Source: an uncultured Desulfobacter sp. | GTDB lineage: Bacteria; Desulfobacterota; Desulfobacteria; Desulfobacterales; Desulfobacteraceae | NCBI RefSeq assembly: GCF_963666145.1 | Contig: NZ_OY762614.1 | Location: forward strand, 5,632,501 to 5,696,500 | Reading direction: 5' to 3' | Length of the DNA stretch: 64,000 nt | In this document: positions 34,442-43,759 of the stretch, in pieces | How positions within the stretch are numbered: the first letter of the stretch is position 1 | Layout: every line of letters begins with the position of its first letter | Position numbers and translations under genes: made by a program | Notes under the pieces: generated by a model | Databases searched by the model: none | The model's input: only the letters and a program-made list of their open reading frames with translations | What the model was told of the DNA's origin: nothing

Positions 34442-35656
34442 TCACAGCCATGTCCAAGCCACCAGCACAAGAAGGGACACAAGGGTCACAGGGATACCGA
34501 TCCTGGCGTGCTCCTTGAAGGATATAATCACACCATGGTTGGCGGCTTTTTCAACCACAATCAGATTTGCGATACTGCCCAGAAGAAAAAGGTTCCCGGC
34601 AAAGGTGCTGGACATGGCCAGAATATACCAGGGTTCGGGAATGGCCTGATCCAGGCACGGAATCACTATCATGACGGCCGGAACATTGCTGAAAAGATTG
34701 GATAGGACAACAGAAACACCGGTGAGAAATGCCGGTTGCGTCAGTTCAAATCCTTTTTGGGATAGAAATGCAAGTACCCGGTCCGGAAGATGGGCCAAAG
34801 AAATTCCGTGAATAATAATAAAAAGCGCGCAGAACAAGGTGATCAGGTGCCAGTCCACCAGAGCCATCATATCCCGGCTTTTCATTTTTCGGCTGAGTAG
34901 AAGTGCCCCTGCCACGGATAGGGTGGCAAGATCCCTTGGAATGTCCGTCAGGTAAAGTGCCACCAGCACGACTACAGCCATTATCCCTTTTGCTGTCTGC
35001 CAGCGATCAAATCGAGGCAGGTCCATGTCGTCCTCATTTATGGCCTTAATTTTTTCAATGATCAGGTTTTTTCTATAGTACATTGCAATTATACCGAAAG
35101 ACACGGCCAGAGAGAGAAAAGACGGTATATATGCCCAGAAAAAAAATGCCTCAAAAGAAAGGCGTCCCACCTGGCCGATGAGCATATTCTGGGGATTTCC
35201 GATCAATGTGGCCGCAGAGCCGATGTTGCTTGACACGGCCAGCCCCAGTAAAAAGGGAACAGGATTCAATCCTGCGCGTTTGAGAGAATAGGCCAGGACC
35301 GGTGCCATGGCAAAACAGATAATATCGTTGGCAAGAACGGCGGAAAGTATGGCCGAAAGAAGCATGCTCACCAGAAGAAACAACCGGGGACGGTCTGAAA
35401 CCCCAAGGATTTTTTCAGCGACAGCGGTGTAAAATCCGCCGAGACGCAGCTGGGCGGAAATAATCATCAGCCCGTACAAAAGACAAAGGGTTGGAAAGTC
35501 AATGCTGCGTACCGCCTCCTGGGGCGATACCGCGCCTGATGCGACCATCGCAATGGCCCCCAGGATGGCAATGCCTACCCTGTCCACAGCCAGGCCGGGA
35601 ATGCGTCCCATGGCGATTCCCAGGTAACTTACTACAAAAATAATCAATGCCGTCAT
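34442..35656 (-). CDS. ArsB/NhaD-superfamily ion transporter
   Basis: 404 residues from the ATG at 35656, which has GGGAG upstream; the frame opens at 35722 but that extension is less likely. About eleven hydrophobic segments with the family's two signature loops, SAILSAVLANDIICFAMAPV near 115 and LVLSNLFSNVPAVMIVIP-like sequence near 335, plus NIGSAATLIGNPQNMLIG near 165. Carriers of this superfamily handle arsenite, citrate, sodium or sulfate-type anions. No arsR or arsC is near, so arsenite is unsupported. Convergent with the APH-like gene. Confidence 0.82.
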   Translation of the reverse strand: MTALIIFVVSYLGIAMGRIPGLAVDRVGIAILGAIAMVASGAVSPQEAVRSIDFPTLCLLYGLMIISAQLRLGGFYTAVAEKILGVSDRPRLFLLVSMLLSAILSAVLANDIICFAMAPVLAYSLKRAGLNPVPFLLGLAVSSNIGSAATLIGNPQNMLIGQVGRLSFEAFFFWAYIPSFLSLAVSFGIIAMYYRKNLIIEKIKAINEDDMDLPRFDRWQTAKGIMAVVVLVALYLTDIPRDLATLSVAGALLLSRKMKSRDMMALVDWHLITLFCALFIIIHGISLAHLPDRVLAFLSQKGFELTQPAFLTGVSVVLSNLFSNVPAVMIVIPCLDQAIPEPWYILAMSSTFAGNLFLLGSIANLIVVEKAANHGVIISFKEHARIGIPVTLVSLLVLVAWTWL

Positions 35657-36172
35657 GGCCCGTCTCCCACAATGTTTAAGTTCTATGACAGCATATACAC
35701 CCAAAGAGATCGTGCCGAACATTCAATTTTCATTGCTTAACTCGTTAAAAAAATTAAACACTGCGTTTAACAGCTTATTATTTGCTTATAATGTAGTCCT
35801 TTGTAAATTTGAACTATGATAAAATCATACTGGATTTGAAATCAAATTTTCGAACCAACTGCATAAAATGATCAAGTGGCTCGGGTATTTTTTTATCCGT
35901 ATGCCATACCATAAGGATGTGCGTTTGCAATTCATTTATCCAGTTTGATGCGACCATTCCATTTAACCATATGAATGAATGGGGAGATGATGGACGCATC
36001 ATTAAATCCGCAAAAGCGTACAGCCCCTTTATCCGGCATAAAGAAAAGTTGGACTTGGGATAATTTAAATAATCTGGTATTTTTCAGTCATTAACTCTGA
36101 TAATCACAAGATTATCATCATAATCTGCAGGTGTATGCTCAACCGCAACAAGCTTCATCCTTAGGAGATCAC
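35657..36172. other. 516-base intergenic region before metY
   Basis: AT-rich stretch with no convincing gene. A 62-codon frame on the minus strand (35814-36002) lacks a ribosome site and recognisable sequence. The only structured feature I see is the palindrome listed at 36098. No SAM or T-box riboswitch pattern could be recognised by eye. Confidence 0.55.
36098..36117. promoter_or_regulatory. 8-bp inverted repeat, possible operator of the met operon
   Basis: TGATAATC-N4-GATTATCA is a perfect dyad about 56 bases before the metY start. Size and position fit a repressor site for a dimeric regulator of methionine or sulfur genes. The regulator is unknown. Confidence 0.4.
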
Positions 36173-37438
36173 ATGACCACAAAAAATACGGGACCTTTCT
36201 CTCTTCACTTTGACACTCTGGCCATCCATCACGGATTAAAAGAATCCGGGTTTGACGGCGCAACCCTTCCCCCCATTTACCAAAATGCGGCCCATTATCA
36301 CGAGACGGCCCAGGATTTGAGCAAAACCTTTGCAGGAGAAACCAACGATCATATTTATATGCGGCTGACCAATCCGACCAACCAGTTTCTGGAAAATAAA
36401 CTCTGTGCGTTGGAATCTGGCAAAAAGGCGATTTTGACATCATCGGGCATGGCTGCCATCAACAATGCCTGCATGACACTGCTGAGGGCCGGTGACGAGC
36501 TTGTGGCTTCAAAATCCCTTTTTATGTCCACCTTTAATCTGTTTATCAATATCTATAAGAAATATGGAATCAAGGCCATCCTTGTCGACCCCCTGGATCC
36601 GGAACAAATTGAAAGTTCCATTACCGATAAAACCCGGTTTGTTTACATCGAAACCATTACCAACCCGGGGATGGAAATTGCCGATATCCGAAAAATTGCA
36701 AGTATTGCTCACCAAAAAGGTGTTCCGTTGCTGGTGGATAATACCTTGGCGTCTCCATGGCTTTGCCGGCCCATTGAATTGGGGGCCGATATTGTGCTTC
36801 ACTCCACCACCAAATACCTGTCCGGCCATGGTGCGTCCATGGGTGGGCTGATTGTGGATGCGGGCAACTTTGACTGGTCCCAGCCAAGGTTTGAGGATTT
36901 TGACAGCGTGGTCAAGCAGGTTGGAAATCTGAGCTTTATCACCAAGGCATGGAGAGAGGCTCAGGTCAACTTCGGAACTACGCCTGCCCCGTTCCACTCT
37001 TTTTTGACGGCTGTGGGTCTGAACACCTTGGGGGTCAGGATGGAACGCCACATGGAGAACGCCATGAAAACAGCCTCTTTTTTAAAAAAACATCCAAAGG
37101 TGAAATGGGTGAACTTCCCTGGATTTGAGGATCACATGAGCCACAAAACCGCCAGGGATCAATTTGGCGGCCGGGGATTCGGGACCATGCTGACCTTTGG
37201 TCTGGAAAGTGAAGCGGCCTGTTTTGAATGCATTGACCGGCTCTCCATGATCCTTAATCTGGCCAACCTGGGAGATTGCAAAACTTTAATTATCCATCCC
37301 TGGTCCACCCAGTATGTTACCTTTCCAAAGGAACAGCGCGAACAGATGGCTGATCCCTGCCTGCTACGCCTTTCCGTAGGTATTGAGCACATTGATGATA
37401 TCTGTGTCGACCTAGATCAGGCACTGGCAGGGGTATAG
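36173..37438 (+). CDS. metY: O-acetylhomoserine sulfhydrylase (PLP)
   Basis: 421 residues from an ATG preceded by TAGGAGAT. Cys/Met-metabolism PLP fold: YMRLTNPTNQFLENKLCALE near 64, SGMAAINNAC near 93, PLP-anchoring lysine in HSTTKYLSGHG near 211, and the C-terminal LIIHPWSTQY. It makes homocysteine (or methionine) from O-acetylhomoserine and sulfide (or methanethiol), a direct sulfide fixation step that suits a sulfide-producing organism. First gene of a four-gene operon with metX, metW and a TSUP carrier, spacings of 2-10 bases. Confidence 0.93.
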   Translation: MTTKNTGPFSLHFDTLAIHHGLKESGFDGATLPPIYQNAAHYHETAQDLSKTFAGETNDHIYMRLTNPTNQFLENKLCALESGKKAILTSSGMAAINNACMTLLRAGDELVASKSLFMSTFNLFINIYKKYGIKAILVDPLDPEQIESSITDKTRFVYIETITNPGMEIADIRKIASIAHQKGVPLLVDNTLASPWLCRPIELGADIVLHSTTKYLSGHGASMGGLIVDAGNFDWSQPRFEDFDSVVKQVGNLSFITKAWREAQVNFGTTPAPFHSFLTAVGLNTLGVRMERHMENAMKTASFLKKHPKVKWVNFPGFEDHMSHKTARDQFGGRGFGTMLTFGLESEAACFECIDRLSMILNLANLGDCKTLIIHPWSTQYVTFPKEQREQMADPCLLRLSVGIEHIDDICVDLDQALAGV

Positions 37439-37443
37439 CCACC

Positions 37444-38613
37444 ATGAGCGAATATACGGATCACGATCAAACCGGTGCCACTGTCGGGCTGGTCCAAAAA
37501 AAATATTTTACCTTTGCAGAGCCGCCGGAACGGTTCAAACTCGAAAGCGGGGCGGATATCGGCCCGGTGACCCTTGCCTATGAAACCTGCGGCACCTTAA
37601 ACCCGGACCGGTCCAATGCTGTTCTGGTCTGCCACGCTCTGACCGGGGATTCCCATGTGGCCGGGTATTACAATGCCAAAGATCCAAAACCCGGCTGGTG
37701 GGATATCATGGTGGGGCCCGGCAAGGGAATTGATACGGAGAACTGGTTTGTAATCTGCTGTAACGTCATCGGCTCCTGTATGGGAACCACAGGACCCGTT
37801 TCCACAAACCCTGAAACCGGCAAAGAATACGGAACGGACTTTCCCCTGATCACCATTGCAGATATGGTCAAGGCCCAAAAAGCCCTTTTGAACCATCTGG
37901 AAATCAAAAAACTGGCTGCCGTAGTCGGTGGTTCCGTGGGGGGGATGCAGGTGCTTGATTGGTGTGTCAGGTATCCTGAAATACCCTCTTTTGCTGTGGT
38001 CCTGGCCTCCACCTGCCGCCATTCGGCCCTGGCCATTGCCTTTAATGAAGTGGCCCGGCAGTCTATCATGGCCGATCCCAACTGGAACGACGGCCACTAT
38101 TATTCGGGTAAAAAGCCCGATATGGGCCTTGCCATTGCCCGGATGATCGGCCATATTACCTATCTGTCCGATGAGTCAATGCGCCTTAAATTTGGAAGGC
38201 GGCTGCAGAACCGAAGTGACTTAAGTTTTGAATTCGGCGCAGAGTTCCAGGTGGAGTCCTATCTCCAGCATCAAGGACAGAAATTTATCGAACGGTTTGA
38301 TGCCAATTCGTTTTTGTACATCACCAAGGCCGCCGACTATTTTGATCTTGCCCGGGACCATGGCAAAGGGTCTCTGGTTCAAGCGTTTTCAAAGGTTGCC
38401 GCCAAATTCCTTGTGGTGTCGTATACCTCGGACTGGCTTTATCCTACTTATCAGTCCAAGGAGATGGTGACAGCCATGAAAAAAAACAACCTGGATATCA
38501 GTTTCTGCGAGATTGATGCCCAGTGGGGCCATGACGCATTTCTGCTGCCCAATCCTAAACTCAACAATCTGATGAAAGGGTTTTTAGGCCGGGCATTGAG
38601 TGAAAATAAATAG
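37444..38613 (+). CDS. metX: homoserine O-acetyltransferase
   Basis: 389 residues, alpha/beta-hydrolase fold. Nucleophile S164 sits in GGSVGGMQ; the oxyanion region CHALTGDSHVAG is near 63 and the catalytic histidine in QWGHDAFLLP near 360. It acetylates (or in some organisms succinylates) homoserine to feed MetY. Five bases after metY. Confidence 0.94.
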   Translation: MSEYTDHDQTGATVGLVQKKYFTFAEPPERFKLESGADIGPVTLAYETCGTLNPDRSNAVLVCHALTGDSHVAGYYNAKDPKPGWWDIMVGPGKGIDTENWFVICCNVIGSCMGTTGPVSTNPETGKEYGTDFPLITIADMVKAQKALLNHLEIKKLAAVVGGSVGGMQVLDWCVRYPEIPSFAVVLASTCRHSALAIAFNEVARQSIMADPNWNDGHYYSGKKPDMGLAIARMIGHITYLSDESMRLKFGRRLQNRSDLSFEFGAEFQVESYLQHQGQKFIERFDANSFLYITKAADYFDLARDHGKGSLVQAFSKVAAKFLVVSYTSDWLYPTYQSKEMVTAMKKNNLDISFCEIDAQWGHDAFLLPNPKLNNLMKGFLGRALSENK

Positions 38614-38622
38614 GTTTTTAAT

Positions 38623-39252
38623 ATGGAAAATGAAAAAAAAGAGGAACTGCCCCCGTTAAGATACGATCTTCAGATCATTGCCTCCTGGATTAAACCGGGT
38701 TCCAGAGTCCTGGGACTGGGGTGCGGTGAAGGGGAGATCCTGCACTACCTGAAAACCCAGAAACAGGTGATCGAGAGGGGTATTGAGATAGAAGAATCCA
38801 AGGTCATGCGCTGCATTGAAAAGGGCATATCCGTGCTTCAGGGGGATATTAACGAAGAAATCCGGGATTATCCGGACCGTGCCTTTGACTATGCCATCTG
38901 TTCCCAGACCCTTCAGCAGGTTTATGATCCTGCTACGTTAATTCACGCCATGCTCCGGGTGGCGGACAAGGGCATCGTCAGTTTCCCTAATTTTGGCCAT
39001 TATAAGGTCAGGGCCAAGCTTGCCCTGACCGGATGCGCCCCGGTAACCCGGGAATTGCCCTATACATGGTACAACACCCCCAACATCCGGGTCTTAAGCC
39101 TCAGGGATTTCAAACAGTTTGCCCGCAAGGCAGGCTTCAGGATATTAGAGCGTGCCGCCATCAACACGTATGAACATCAACGCCAAGGCCATCAGGTAAA
39201 ATTTCTGCCCAATTTCCTGGCAACCTACGGTATTTTTCTCATTGGGAAATAG
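38623..39252 (+). CDS. metW: methionine biosynthesis protein MetW
   Basis: 209 residues, SAM-methyltransferase-like fold with LGLGCGEGEILHYL near 30 and FDYAICSQTLQQV near 85; the ending GIFLIGK is family-typical. MetW is almost always beside metX, and is thought to aid or modulate homoserine acylation in these organisms. Nine bases separate it from metX. Confidence 0.93.
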   Translation: MENEKKEELPPLRYDLQIIASWIKPGSRVLGLGCGEGEILHYLKTQKQVIERGIEIEESKVMRCIEKGISVLQGDINEEIRDYPDRAFDYAICSQTLQQVYDPATLIHAMLRVADKGIVSFPNFGHYKVRAKLALTGCAPVTRELPYTWYNTPNIRVLSLRDFKQFARKAGFRILERAAINTYEHQRQGHQVKFLPNFLATYGIFLIGK

Positions 39253-39254
39253 TC

Positions 39255-40937
39255 GTGACCGGATTAAAAAAATATCTGTCGATTAAAAAAGCAGTCCTTG
39301 TAGTCGGGCTTGTATTTATCCTGCTAACGTCATTCTTTTTTAACACGCTTTATGCGTGGCAATGGATCGATTACCGGCTGCATTCATCCCTGGAAATCTC
39401 GGGCGGCCTGATCTCCTGCCTGATCGGGATTCTCCTTCTCATCAAATCCCAGGCTAAGTTGGATACCCGTCTGATTATGCTGGCCACAGGGTTTGCCGGT
39501 ATGGGCATACTGGATACTGCCCACGCCATCAGTCGGCCTGGAGACGCCTTTGTCTTTCTTCACAGCGTCGCCAGCCTTTCCGGAGGGTTTTTCTTCTCTT
39601 CGGCCTGGTTCAGCCGGGGACGGCAAATGAAAAATCTTTTTGAACTAAGGTTTATCTTTTTCGGATTTATTGCGCTCACCGCTTCCGTAGGACTTCGGGC
39701 GCTTCTTTTTCCTGAAGATGTGCCAAAGATTATGCCCTTGTTCGACGGTGACTTTACCATGGCTGCGGTGCTAATTAATCTTACAGCCGGATTTTTATTT
39801 TTTTCATCAATGATCGAATGTTATCTGTTCTACAAGCGGGAGCGCCAAAGCCAGGATTTGTTTTTTGCCTGTCTTGTGGGATTCTTCGGCATAGCCGCGG
39901 TCCTTTTTCCTTTCTCCACCCCCTGGAACGGGATGTGGTGGATATGGCACCTGGTTCGATTTAGTGCCTTTGTTGCCACCCTTATTTACATTTTCAAGGC
40001 GTACGGTCCACACTTGCAGCGAACGGCAGACCAAACCAAAGAGGAGAAATCCTGGGATAGTCTGTCCAAAACACCAACGCATCTGGTTTTCTGGGTATTG
40101 GCCGATTTCATATATATTATTTTGCTTTCACCCTTTTTAGGTAATAAAATTCCGCTGGCATTCTATGAGTTTATTCTTGTCCACCTGTTGGCCATTGCGG
40201 TGGGGACGATGGTCATGTTTACCGGTCTGGGGGCGGGGGTACTGTGGATTCCGGTTCTCACCTTTTTAAATATAAGGCCATCGGAGGCAGTTGCCATTTC
40301 CATCTTCACCCAAATTGCAGGCAAGGGTACAGGTTCATTAACCTATCTCTTCACCGGAATGGTGGACATGACAATTGCTGTCCGTTTTATTCCGTTCGCA
40401 TTGGGAGGCGTGGCTTTGGGATTTCTGGCCGGATTTTATTTTCCTACGGCCTATGAACGTATCCTCATCTATATTTTTCTGCTCATTGCCGGGTATCTGC
40501 TCATGAAAACCCTGCATTCCCTGAACGAACCTGAACCGGAAGTCTGTGTATCTCGCGAAGATCATACGTTTAGCAAAAGTTATCCTGTGGTATTTTTCTC
40601 CTCTTTTTTTACAGGGCTGCTAAGCATCGGGAATACGGACTGGATTATCCCCCACATGATACAAAAGCTTAAAATGCCGACCTCCCGGGCAGTGGCCACA
40701 GGATTGTTTATCATGTTTACATCCATCCTGTTTTATCTGTTTTTGGTATGGCTCAGTGTTCTAACCGGAAAGGGGGCATGGCCCCATGGAACGTATCTTC
40801 TCTTTGCCACCTGTAGCGGCGTCATTCTGGGAGGACAGATTGGCACCCGCCTCATACGTATTTTGTGGTTTAAACAGCATCAAAAGCACGGATTTATTCT
40901 CATGCTGGCATTGTCCATCATCCATCTGCTTTGGTAA
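39255..40937 (+). CDS. MASE-like sensor domain fused to a TSUP (TauE/SafE) anion permease
   Basis: 560 residues from a GTG directly after metW. Residues about 15-240 form seven or so membrane helices resembling the MASE3/MASE4-type sensory domains of kinases and cyclases (GMGILDTAHAISRPGDAFVF near 85, LHSVASLSGGFFF). From about residue 275 a TSUP domain follows (FTGLGAGVLWIPVLTFLN, then a second repeat TGLLSIGNTDWIIPHMI). TSUP carriers export sulfite or sulfur compounds. A sensor domain fused to a carrier is not an architecture I recognise. Position in the met operon suggests sulfur-compound transport. Confidence 0.8.
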   Translation: MTGLKKYLSIKKAVLVVGLVFILLTSFFFNTLYAWQWIDYRLHSSLEISGGLISCLIGILLLIKSQAKLDTRLIMLATGFAGMGILDTAHAISRPGDAFVFLHSVASLSGGFFFSSAWFSRGRQMKNLFELRFIFFGFIALTASVGLRALLFPEDVPKIMPLFDGDFTMAAVLINLTAGFLFFSSMIECYLFYKRERQSQDLFFACLVGFFGIAAVLFPFSTPWNGMWWIWHLVRFSAFVATLIYIFKAYGPHLQRTADQTKEEKSWDSLSKTPTHLVFWVLADFIYIILLSPFLGNKIPLAFYEFILVHLLAIAVGTMVMFTGLGAGVLWIPVLTFLNIRPSEAVAISIFTQIAGKGTGSLTYLFTGMVDMTIAVRFIPFALGGVALGFLAGFYFPTAYERILIYIFLLIAGYLLMKTLHSLNEPEPEVCVSREDHTFSKSYPVVFFSSFFTGLLSIGNTDWIIPHMIQKLKMPTSRAVATGLFIMFTSILFYLFLVWLSVLTGKGAWPHGTYLLFATCSGVILGGQIGTRLIRILWFKQHQKHGFILMLALSIIHLLW

Positions 40938-41156
40938 CGTGATGATATGCCGGGTTGGCCCAATTTTTAAAAAGCGCGTTTGAATTATTAATCTTTACAA
41001 ATCCAGATTATAGGCATAATTTGTCTGATTAATTATTACATATTAGAAGCATGTTTTAAGGCAGATGTTTTTTTTAAAGAAAGGGTAAGTCCTTTTCGGA
41101 AAAATTAAAAACGCTCTGCCTTTTTGTATTTTATAGATAGTTTTAAGGAGTTTATT

Positions 41157-42065
41157 GTGACTGACCAGGTGATTCAACAGGTGTTGTCCCTGATACTGAT
41201 GATGTCCGTAGGTTGGGGACTGAGAAAAAAGGGCATTTTAACAAATTCGGTAAATCGTTCGCTCAGTGAGATTTTGATCAACGTCTCCATGCCCTGCCTG
41301 ATCATCAAATCTTTTAACGTAAATTTTTCAAGCAATTTAATGGGCAATGCATGGACCATCCTTATGTACTCGTTTATTATCCATGCTCTGATGATTGGAT
41401 TCTGCCAGGTGTGGTATTGTAAAATTCACATCATCAAGAAGCCCGTTTTTCATTTTGCTACGGTATTTTCAAACTGTGCGTTTATTGGTTTTCCGTTGAC
41501 CCATGGGTTGTTTGGAGAAATCGGTGTGTTTTATACCTCCATGTTTTTAATCCCCTTTAACCTGTTGGTGTTTAGTTATGGCGTCATGCTGTTTACAGGG
41601 AGGGCGAATATTAAAAGCCTTTTGCGGGACTTAGTGCTTAATCTGCCGTTGATCGCCACCTTCGCTGGTATTCTGATTTTTGTTTTCAATTTTAAGATTC
41701 CTCCTTTTTGTTTGGACCCTTTAACCAGTGTGGGAAATATGACCACCCCCATATCCATGTTTGTCATTGGTTCCATGCTGGCCGACGCCAAGATTCATGA
41801 TGTGTTCACAGGGCTTGATATCTATTATTTGAGTCTGATTAAATTGATTGTGGCACCCCTGTTGTGCTACTTGCTGATCCGTCGTTTCGTTGCGGATCAA
41901 ACCCTTCTTAAGATCCTTGTCATCTTGGTTGCCATGCCCACGGCAACCCTGGTCGGAATTTTTGCTGAAAAATATGACGGAAACAGAAAGGCCGCATCTC
42001 TGTGTGCATTTATTACCACCGTCCTGTCCATGATCACCATTCCGGTTATCACCGCCATGATATAG
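41157..42065 (+). CDS. AEC-family transporter
   Basis: 302 residues from a GTG preceded by AAGGAG; an earlier in-frame start at 41124 has no ribosome site. About ten membrane helices in two halves. Family features are GILTNSVNRSLSEILINVSMPC near 30, FSNCAFIGFPL near 112 and TTPISMFVIGSMLAD near 203. AEC carriers move malonate, malate or other organic acids; substrate unknown. The 219 bases before it and 259 bases after it show no other gene. Confidence 0.85.
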   Translation: MTDQVIQQVLSLILMMSVGWGLRKKGILTNSVNRSLSEILINVSMPCLIIKSFNVNFSSNLMGNAWTILMYSFIIHALMIGFCQVWYCKIHIIKKPVFHFATVFSNCAFIGFPLTHGLFGEIGVFYTSMFLIPFNLLVFSYGVMLFTGRANIKSLLRDLVLNLPLIATFAGILIFVFNFKIPPFCLDPLTSVGNMTTPISMFVIGSMLADAKIHDVFTGLDIYYLSLIKLIVAPLLCYLLIRRFVADQTLLKILVILVAMPTATLVGIFAEKYDGNRKAASLCAFITTVLSMITIPVITAMI

Positions 42066-42324
42066 TCCGGAACGTATGGGACGGTATGCACCACTCGTCC
42101 TTGCCCGAAAAGAAAGATTCATTGACAAGTCAAAAAGTTCCAGTCTAATATTGAAAGCGTTTCAAATATCAGTAAATTTTCGTTATGTAAAAACATCTTC
42201 CCCCGGCATTTCCACTCTTTGCCTTGTATAATGGGGATACAGGACAGCGACACTTCAATTTAATGATATCAGGTTCAGACCAGTAACAGGCTAAATTTCT
42301 GTGATTTAACTGCGGGGAGCAGTT

Positions 42325-43118
42325 ATGAATCGTTGCCTTGGAAAAAAAGCCGTTGTGATTTCTCTGGTGTGCTTCATTTTTGGATGGGGAACCGGTGCAG
42401 GTGTATTGCCGGTTCAGGCCGTGACAACATCCGGGGAAAATACAGGAAAACACATTGTTGATAAAGATGCATTGACCCGGGAAGCAGACGCGCTTTTTTC
42501 CATGTCTTTTGACGACCTCATGCATGTCCGTATCCAGGCAGGCACCATTACCGGTATATCTGAGAACAAGTCGCCGGTGGCACGCACTGTGATTACATCC
42601 CGGGACATTGCCCTGACGCCTGCCCGCAGTATTCTGGACCTGATTGAAGTCTATGTACCGGGGGCAACATTCGTAAACCATTTCAACGGGCCCAGATTCG
42701 GCATCAGGGGGGTGCTGGGGGATCAGAATTACCACTATCTTCTCCTGGTCAACGGCAAAAACATGAATTTCAAGGCCCAGGATGGGGCACTGGTCGAAAT
42801 TTTCAACCGTGACCTTAATGACATCAGAGAAATTGAGATCATCCGGGGGCCTGGATCCGTTACCTATGGTCCCGGGGCCATCGGCGGGATTATTAATATT
42901 CTGACCCATACGGCGGATACCCGTCCCGGCGTCAGCACAGGCATTGAACTTAATACCGAAAACCGGTGCTGACGGTCTACGGCATGAACCTGATCAGCAG
43001 GAACCATGTCCGGTACGGGATTCAGTATTACGAAACCCTGTCCCGCCAGTACCCGCGCCAGGCAACATTTATCAAAGAGCCGTTGACGGTGGGCATAAAA
43101 CTTGATTTTAAATTTTAA
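42325..43118 (+). pseudogene. TonB-dependent receptor remnant (plug and last strand, barrel deleted)
   Basis: Residues 1-215 are a signal peptide (ending VQA) and a plug domain, including GPRFGIRGVLGDQNYHY near 117 and IIRGPGSVTYGPGAIGG near 175. At about 42965 the frame hits a stop; another frame then gives a beta-strand-like end (VYGMNLISRNHVRYG, then PLTVGIKLDFKF) finishing in the F expected of an outer-membrane barrel at 43118. The family is normally 600-700 residues, so about 1.2 kb is missing. Followed by yfiR-like and histidine-kinase genes, a frequent arrangement with TonB receptors in this group. Confidence 0.82.
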
Positions 43119-43171
43119 TCAATCATTTTAGTTCATACTTTAAGTTGCTTTTTAACGGAAAATTTAATGCA

Positions 43172-43759
43172 ATGACAGGCAGATACGGCAGAAAAATTAC
43201 GGTTTTTGGGATATGCTTCTACCTGTGCGCGTTGTTGGTATGCAAGCCCTTTCTATGCCAGGCCCAGGAAGACAGACGCCATGAATACCTTTTAAAATCG
43301 GCTTTTATTGAGCGGTTTACCCGGTTTGTCCAATGGCCCCCTTCCTTTGACGACAGTGACGAAGATCCGGCCTTTGTCATCGGAGCCCTGTGTGAGCCTG
43401 AGTTTTGCCGAGTGTTGAAGGTGGCCTTTGATGGGCACCGTATTAAAAATCGGCCGGTAACGTTTCGGCGGATTAAAACGGCCGGAGATATAGATGGATG
43501 CCATCTGGTGTACATCGGCAAAACAGATGATTCAACCTTTGACGGGCTTCTTGAGAAAGTTAAGTCAAAACCCGTGCTGGCGGTTTCAGACACCAGGGGC
43601 TACGCCGAAAAAGGTGTCCACATCAATATGTTTGTACAGCAGGAGCAGATTCGTTTTGAGATCAATCATAAATCAGCCGTTGCCAGTGGATTGAAGATCA
43701 GCCACCTGCTTTTGCAGCTTGCCAGGATTGTAGAGACCGACGACGGGAGCCGCAGCTGA
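43172..43759 (+). CDS. YfiR-family (DUF4154) periplasmic protein
   Basis: 195 residues from the ATG at 43172; a TTG at 43145 would add nine. Signal peptide followed by EYLLKSAFIERFTRFVQWP, the family's opening motif, and the ending LLQLARIV. In Pseudomonas YfiR is a periplasmic inhibitor of the YfiN cyclase; here the partner is more likely the downstream kinase, whose first base overlaps this stop by one. The TonB remnant upstream suggests that this trio once formed a nutrient-sensing unit. Confidence 0.85.
   Translation: MTGRYGRKITVFGICFYLCALLVCKPFLCQAQEDRRHEYLLKSAFIERFTRFVQWPPSFDDSDEDPAFVIGALCEPEFCRVLKVAFDGHRIKNRPVTFRRIKTAGDIDGCHLVYIGKTDDSTFDGLLEKVKSKPVLAVSDTRGYAEKGVHINMFVQQEQIRFEINHKSAVASGLKISHLLLQLARIVETDDGSRS

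Noticed and set aside
34442..35656. Arsenite pump call for the ArsB/NhaD-like carrier
   Set aside because: No arsR, arsC or arsA nearby; the superfamily is too broad.
35814..36002. 62-codon open frame before metY
   Set aside because: No ribosome site and no conserved features.
41157..42065. Auxin efflux function
   Set aside because: AEC is only a family name; bacterial members carry organic acids.
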